This document shows, in pieces, positions 60,953-64,000 of a stretch of 64,000 nucleotides of DNA. The position numbers and the translations under genes are program-made. Positions within the stretch are counted from its first letter, which is position 1, and each line of letters begins with the position of its first letter. The DNA lies in NCBI GenBank assembly GCA_020720045.1, contig DYPH01000007.1, positions 1-64,000 of the forward strand. Reading direction: 5' to 3'. Source of the DNA: Sorangium cellulosum (GTDB lineage Bacteria > Myxococcota_A > Polyangia > Polyangiales > Polyangiaceae). Below the pieces are notes generated by a model. That model saw only the letters and a program-made list of their open reading frames with translations, was not told where the DNA came from and made no database searches.

Positions 60953-61939
60953 TTAGCGCCCGTGGCTGTTTGCCGCGCGAAAGGCGCCAGGCGTTTCGCC
61001 AGTCCGCTTCTGGAAGAACTTTCCGAAATTCGTCGGTTCAGAAAATCCAAGATGTTCGCCAATTTCGGCGATGCTCAGCGCGCTGTACGCAAGGAGCCTC
61101 CGCGCTTCGAGGACGACGCGGGCATCGATTTGGGCTTTCGCGGAGCGCCCAAACGCGTCGCGCGAAATGCGGTCCAGCGTCCGGACCGACACTTGCGCAT
61201 GCGTCGCGTAGTCTTGGACGGCGCGCGTGTTTCGAAAGGACCGCTCGATGGCCGCACGAAATGCCCGTGCCGGCGCCTCCTGCGCGGAAACGTGACCCCC
61301 TTTTTCGTGGCGCTGGGCAAGGTCGGTAAGGAACGCGGCAAGCAGGTGACGCGCAAGCGGTCGGATGCCCGGATCGCGCAGCGAGGAACCGGCGGAAACT
61401 TTTGGTGTTTCTTCGAGAGTCTGCTGCAGAAATCGGAACCACCGCGCGACCGCGCGGCGATGGGGCCTCGTTAGAAAGGTGCGCGTCGGCCAGGACGCTT
61501 CGTCGAAGGGCAAACGCGCGTCGTCGTTGCCGAACGGAGCACGACCGCGTGCGAGCAGCAGCGTCGGTTCAAAGATGAGGAATAGCCCTTCGGCGGGCGC
61601 GTCGTTGGGGTGCCATCGCATCACCTGGCGCGGTCGCACGAAGAAGAGCGCGCCACGCCGTAGCGTGTAACGCTCGAAGTCGACTTCGTGGGGTTGGGAA
61701 CCGCCGGTCCCCAAAAGAAAACCATAGAAATCAATGTGTTCCAGGGGGCGCAGTCGCGGCCGTAGCTCGCGTAGGGGCAGCACTTCCAAGGGGACGTCGC
61801 GCCCCTGCGGGGCCCAGGGCGTGGTGCGGATCGTCGACGCGTCCGTCCGCGAAGCGGGAGATGGCGCGGAGTTCGATGCAAACCCGTCGCCGGCGTCGAC
61901 GGTCTCGCTCCGTGACGCTGCCTGTCGTGTTTTGACCAT
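60953..61939 (-). CDS. AraC/XylS-family transcriptional regulator
   Basis: The roughly 328-residue protein ends in two helix-turn-helix motifs (about 225-325): DYATHAQVSVRTLDRISRDA and LSIAEIGEHLGFSEPTNFGK, typical of AraC. The N-terminal region has the cupin-like look of the effector domain (HIDFYGFLLGTGGSQPHEV). The first 35 residues contain ASNSAPSPASRTDAS, encoded by a near-copy of the 45-bp tandem repeat at 48962. The gene is divergent from the two NTF2-like genes (55 bp between starts), a layout that often indicates direct control. ATG 61939 is used; the frame is open to 62074. Confidence 0.85.
   Translation of the reverse strand: MVKTRQAASRSETVDAGDGFASNSAPSPASRTDASTIRTTPWAPQGRDVPLEVLPLRELRPRLRPLEHIDFYGFLLGTGGSQPHEVDFERYTLRRGALFFVRPRQVMRWHPNDAPAEGLFLIFEPTLLLARGRAPFGNDDARLPFDEASWPTRTFLTRPHRRAVARWFRFLQQTLEETPKVSAGSSLRDPGIRPLARHLLAAFLTDLAQRHEKGGHVSAQEAPARAFRAAIERSFRNTRAVQDYATHAQVSVRTLDRISRDAFGRSAKAQIDARVVLEARRLLAYSALSIAEIGEHLGFSEPTNFGKFFQKRTGETPGAFRAANSHGR
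61835..61887. repeat. Dispersed copy of the 45-bp repeat
   Basis: This 53-bp stretch, read on the plus strand, matches the reverse complement of the tandem repeat at 48962-49231 with about two mismatches. It lies within the N-terminal codons of the AraC-like gene, so the repeat has moved or been shared between loci 12.6 kb apart. Confidence 0.8.
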
Positions 61940-61994
61940 CACCTCGCCGAAAGCTACCTCGCGCGCGGCGCGGCGTGGGGCGAAAGTGGGTCCG

Positions 61995-62486
61995 GTGAAG
62001 CTCAAGAAACAGCTCGCCCTGAGCATTCTCCCCCTCGCACTCGGGTGCGGAGGGGCCTCCTCGACCCCGACCAATCACACCGCCTCATCCAAGGATTTGA
62101 CCATGACCGCACCTTCCCAGAAAGCCCAAGTCGTCGCGCTCCTCCGCAGCATCGAAACCGGCGACCCGGAGGCCGTCGCGAGCATCGACGCGAATCACTA
62201 CCGCCAACACAACCTGTCTGCGGCCGACGGGCTTGCCGGCTTTGGCGCGCTCCTCGCAGCCCTGCCGCCCGGTTCCGCGCGGGTCCGCCCGGTTCGGGTC
62301 TTCCAGGATGGGCCGTTCGTCGTTACCCACACCGAGTACAACTTGTTCGTCTCGTCCCGGCGAAGCGCCGGATCCGAGAACTTCTTCGGACCGAAGATCG
62401 GCTTCGACGTCTTCCGGTTTGCCGACGGGAAAATCGTCGAACACTGGAGACGCCCGCAAAGGCAAACCCGAGCGGGCATTCCATGA
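61995..62486 (+). CDS. NTF2/SnoaL-like lipoprotein
   Basis: The 163-residue product starts at GTG 61995 with a lipoprotein signal (KLKKQLALSILPLALGC, C18). The body is an NTF2-fold/SnoaL-like domain: ANHYRQHNLSAADGLAGF and VFRFADGKIVEHW are typical of this predicted aldol-cyclase-like family. After EHW the reading diverges (RRPQRQTRAGIP). A one-base shift would instead give WDARKGKPERAF, which fits the family ending better, so a frameshift near 62450 is suspected. The stop overlaps the next start (ATGA). Confidence 0.75.
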   Translation: MKLKKQLALSILPLALGCGGASSTPTNHTASSKDLTMTAPSQKAQVVALLRSIETGDPEAVASIDANHYRQHNLSAADGLAGFGALLAALPPGSARVRPVRVFQDGPFVVTHTEYNLFVSSRRSAGSENFFGPKIGFDVFRFADGKIVEHWRRPQRQTRAGIP

Positions 62487-62905
62487 TTGATGGACCGACG
62501 GAGACGACCGATCTTGATCGAACCGAGGCGAACAAGTCGCTCGTGAATTCGTTTGTAAATCAGATTCTCGTCGAGGGGAAACTGGACAACCTACCGACGT
62601 TCATCGGTGTGGAGAAAGCCGACTACGTGCAACACAATCCGGCGATCGGTGACGGACTTTCCGGTCTAGGTACGGCGATTCGCGAAATGGAAGGTCGAGG
62701 AATTACGATGAAATACAGCAAGATTCATCGTGTGCTCGGCGAAGGGAACTTCGTCCTCACCGTCAGCGAGGGGACGTTCGCCAATCAGCCCACCGCGTTC
62801 TATGATCTATTCCGCGTTGCCAGCGGAAAGATCGTCGAGCACTGGGATACAATCGAAACAATTCCGCCGCGCACCGCGTGGAAGAACGAAAACGGAAAGT
62901 TCTAG
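62483..62905 (+). CDS. NTF2/SnoaL-like protein
   Basis: The 140-residue protein is a second member of the NTF2-like fold, without a signal peptide. Signature pieces are ADYVQHNPAIGDGLSGLG, AFYDLFRVASGKIVEHWDTI and the final PPRTAWKNENGKF, which resembles the SnoaL-like family with unproven aldol chemistry. The ATG overlaps the stop of its homolog, so the two are coupled, and they lie divergently to an AraC regulator that may control them. Substrate unknown. Confidence 0.85.
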   Translation: MIDGPTETTDLDRTEANKSLVNSFVNQILVEGKLDNLPTFIGVEKADYVQHNPAIGDGLSGLGTAIREMEGRGITMKYSKIHRVLGEGNFVLTVSEGTFANQPTAFYDLFRVASGKIVEHWDTIETIPPRTAWKNENGKF

Positions 62906-62936
62906 TTCCTGGGCGCCGGCGCGCGATTTTTTTGGC

Positions 62937-63515
62937 CTAGTTCCAGCCCGCTTCGCCTTCTTCGTCGACGGCGCGAAGGACCGGGGCCCCGGCGCCAAGA
63001 TCGGCTAGAATTCCGCGGACTTCTGTCGCTACTTCGAACTCGGGCTCCGTCGTGAGGAAGGCCTCAAGGTACTTGCGCGCTTCGCCGAGATTCTGGTCGG
63101 CGAGGTGGGCAAGGCCGATGGCGTGGAGGGCGTCGCCGTCGGCGCGACGGTTCGGTCCGGACACGAGCCCGAGGTCATTCGCAAGCGCGAGCGCCGCCAT
63201 CCCTTCCTTGACGGCCGCGCGCGGTTCTCCAAGGCTTCGAAGGACATGCGAGAGCGCCACACGCGCGCCGACGTGCTTCGGCGCGAGAGCGATGCAGGCG
63301 CGGTAGGCGTCGCGGGCCGGCGTGAGCTCGCCGACTTCGAACATCGCGACGCCGGTAAAGTAGAAGGCGTACGGGTTCTTCGTGTCGGCGCGGAGGATCT
63401 CGCGAAGCATCGTTAATGCTTCATGAAAACGCTCCTCGTGGAGGAGCTCGGTCGCCTCTTCCACCGCCTCCCAATGGGCGGCATCTGCGCGTTCTTCCTC
63501 GGTCGGCTTCTGCAT
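62937..63515 (-). CDS. TPR-repeat protein
   Basis: The 192-residue protein contains about three to four tetratricopeptide repeats (for example AVEEATELLHEERFHEALTM, PYAFYFTGVAMFEVGELTPA, and ALHAIGLAHLADQNLGEARK), so it is a protein-interaction scaffold. No catalytic domain or signal peptide is seen. Start ATG 63515 is 12 bp after the stop of the PLP-dependent gene, so they are likely co-transcribed. Confidence 0.85.
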   Translation of the reverse strand: MQKPTEEERADAAHWEAVEEATELLHEERFHEALTMLREILRADTKNPYAFYFTGVAMFEVGELTPARDAYRACIALAPKHVGARVALSHVLRSLGEPRAAVKEGMAALALANDLGLVSGPNRRADGDALHAIGLAHLADQNLGEARKYLEAFLTTEPEFEVATEVRGILADLGAGAPVLRAVDEEGEAGWN

Positions 63516-63527
63516 GGCGGCCCCTTA

Positions 63528-64000
63528 TCAGAGGGTCGCCGCGTATGCCTCGTCGAGAAGTGAGAAAATCCGGTCGAACCAGGCGCCATGCTCGCTCCGC
63601 ATCAAGCAGCTGCGGAGGACGGTCACCGAGCCTTGGCCGTCGTCGTCGATTTCGGGGAACCAGGCGACCGGGAGCGTCGCGAGCGCCAGATGCAGATCGC
63701 GTGCTCGTGCCTCGTGAAAAATAGAGCGACTTCGGGCAGATACGGCGCTCGCGCGAAGCGCGCTGCCACGACTTGCCCAGACGAAGATGTCGAGGTCGGG
63801 GACGAAAGGGACGATCCAGCGCCCATCGCTGCGGAGGCGATCGGCAAACCTCTGCGCGTTTGTGTGGGCGGCGGTGAGTTCGCCGGCGAAGGCCCCGCCA
63901 GGGACGAGGGGCAGGAGCCGTTGCGTCGCCCAGAGCGCCGCTGCGCTCGCACCGGGGCGCGAGCATTCGAGAGAAATTTCACCGAGATGGAGTTCGCTCG
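63528..64000 (-). CDS. C-terminal part of a group II PLP-dependent decarboxylase-like protein
   Basis: The frame is open to the right edge, so the 5' part is outside the window. The visible about 156 residues begin ELHLGEISLECSRPGASAAA and LWATQRLLPLVPGG, the post-lysine segment of glutamate/aromatic-amino-acid decarboxylase-like enzymes, and end with VTVLRSCLMRSEHGAW and FDRIFSLLDEAYAATL. The PLP-binding lysine lies upstream of the window, so activity cannot be checked. It has no in-window start codon and is read from the stop at 63528 upward. Confidence 0.65.
   Translation of the reverse strand, partial: SELHLGEISLECSRPGASAAALWATQRLLPLVPGGAFAGELTAAHTNAQRFADRLRSDGRWIVPFVPDLDIFVWASRGSALRASAVSARSRSIFHEARARDLHLALATLPVAWFPEIDDDGQGSVTVLRSCLMRSEHGAWFDRIFSLLDEAYAATL

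Overview
The window looks like chromosomal sequence of a myxobacterium-like member of the Myxococcota, probably on the Polyangia side. This rests on GC-rich codon use, frequent GTG starts, many lipoproteins of unknown function, a CarD/CdnL-type regulator with a long basic tail, an outer-membrane receptor carrying its own TonB-like domain, and menaquinone synthesis by the futalosine route. The taxonomic call is inference; no rRNA or tRNA gene was seen.

Layout. 1-6.6 kb: the end of a lipoprotein-type gene, then the translation operon rimP-nusA-ylxR/L7Ae-infB behind a candidate promoter and a terminator-like hairpin. 6.7-11.6 kb: two paralogous secreted lipoproteins flank an antiparallel five-heme cytochrome c, and rbfA follows, so this trio interrupts the usual infB-rbfA linkage. 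11.6-17.3 kb: a ferritin-like lipoprotein, a quinone-oxidoreductase-type enzyme, a membrane protein, a lipoprotein, a phosphoglycerate dehydrogenase and a DUF1285-like protein. 17.3-19.1 kb: a 122-bp imperfect palindrome and a cysteine-repeat exported protein.

19.2-26.5 kb: a tightly overlapping menaquinone operon (methyltransferase, UbiX-type, unknown, MqnE, an MqnA-MqnC fusion, aminofutalosine deaminase, UbiA-type prenyltransferase). 26.5-36.6 kb: a PQQ-repeat-like protein, a lipoprotein, a methyltransferase, a large S41 protease, pdxJ-acpS-nnr, an ECF sigma factor and a lipoprotein methyltransferase. 36.6-45.1 kb: cobalamin adenosyltransferase, CarD-like protein, tyrS with a lipoprotein, YchJ-like protein, HU/IHF, a membrane glycosyltransferase-like protein and map.

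45.2-55.1 kb: a frameshifted lipoprotein related to the partial gene at the left edge, a second large membrane protein, a 6 x 45-bp tandem repeat, the TonB-domain receptor with two lipoproteins, and a QEGLA-type metallopeptidase. 55.2-64 kb: PIN-PhoH ATPase, the yajC-secD-secF export operon, a start-less cysteine-rich ORF, an AraC regulator divergent from two NTF2-fold proteins, a TPR protein and the end of a PLP-dependent decarboxylase-like gene.

The most notable items are the lipoprotein/pentaheme-cytochrome cassette inside the infB-rbfA locus, the MqnA-MqnC fusion with an adjacent unknown protein, the CarD-type protein with a histone-H1-like N-terminus, dispersed repeats, and an 11-bp motif (TGYATNYTGCA) that recurs inside unrelated genes. 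Functions are read from motifs and context only; no database search was possible.
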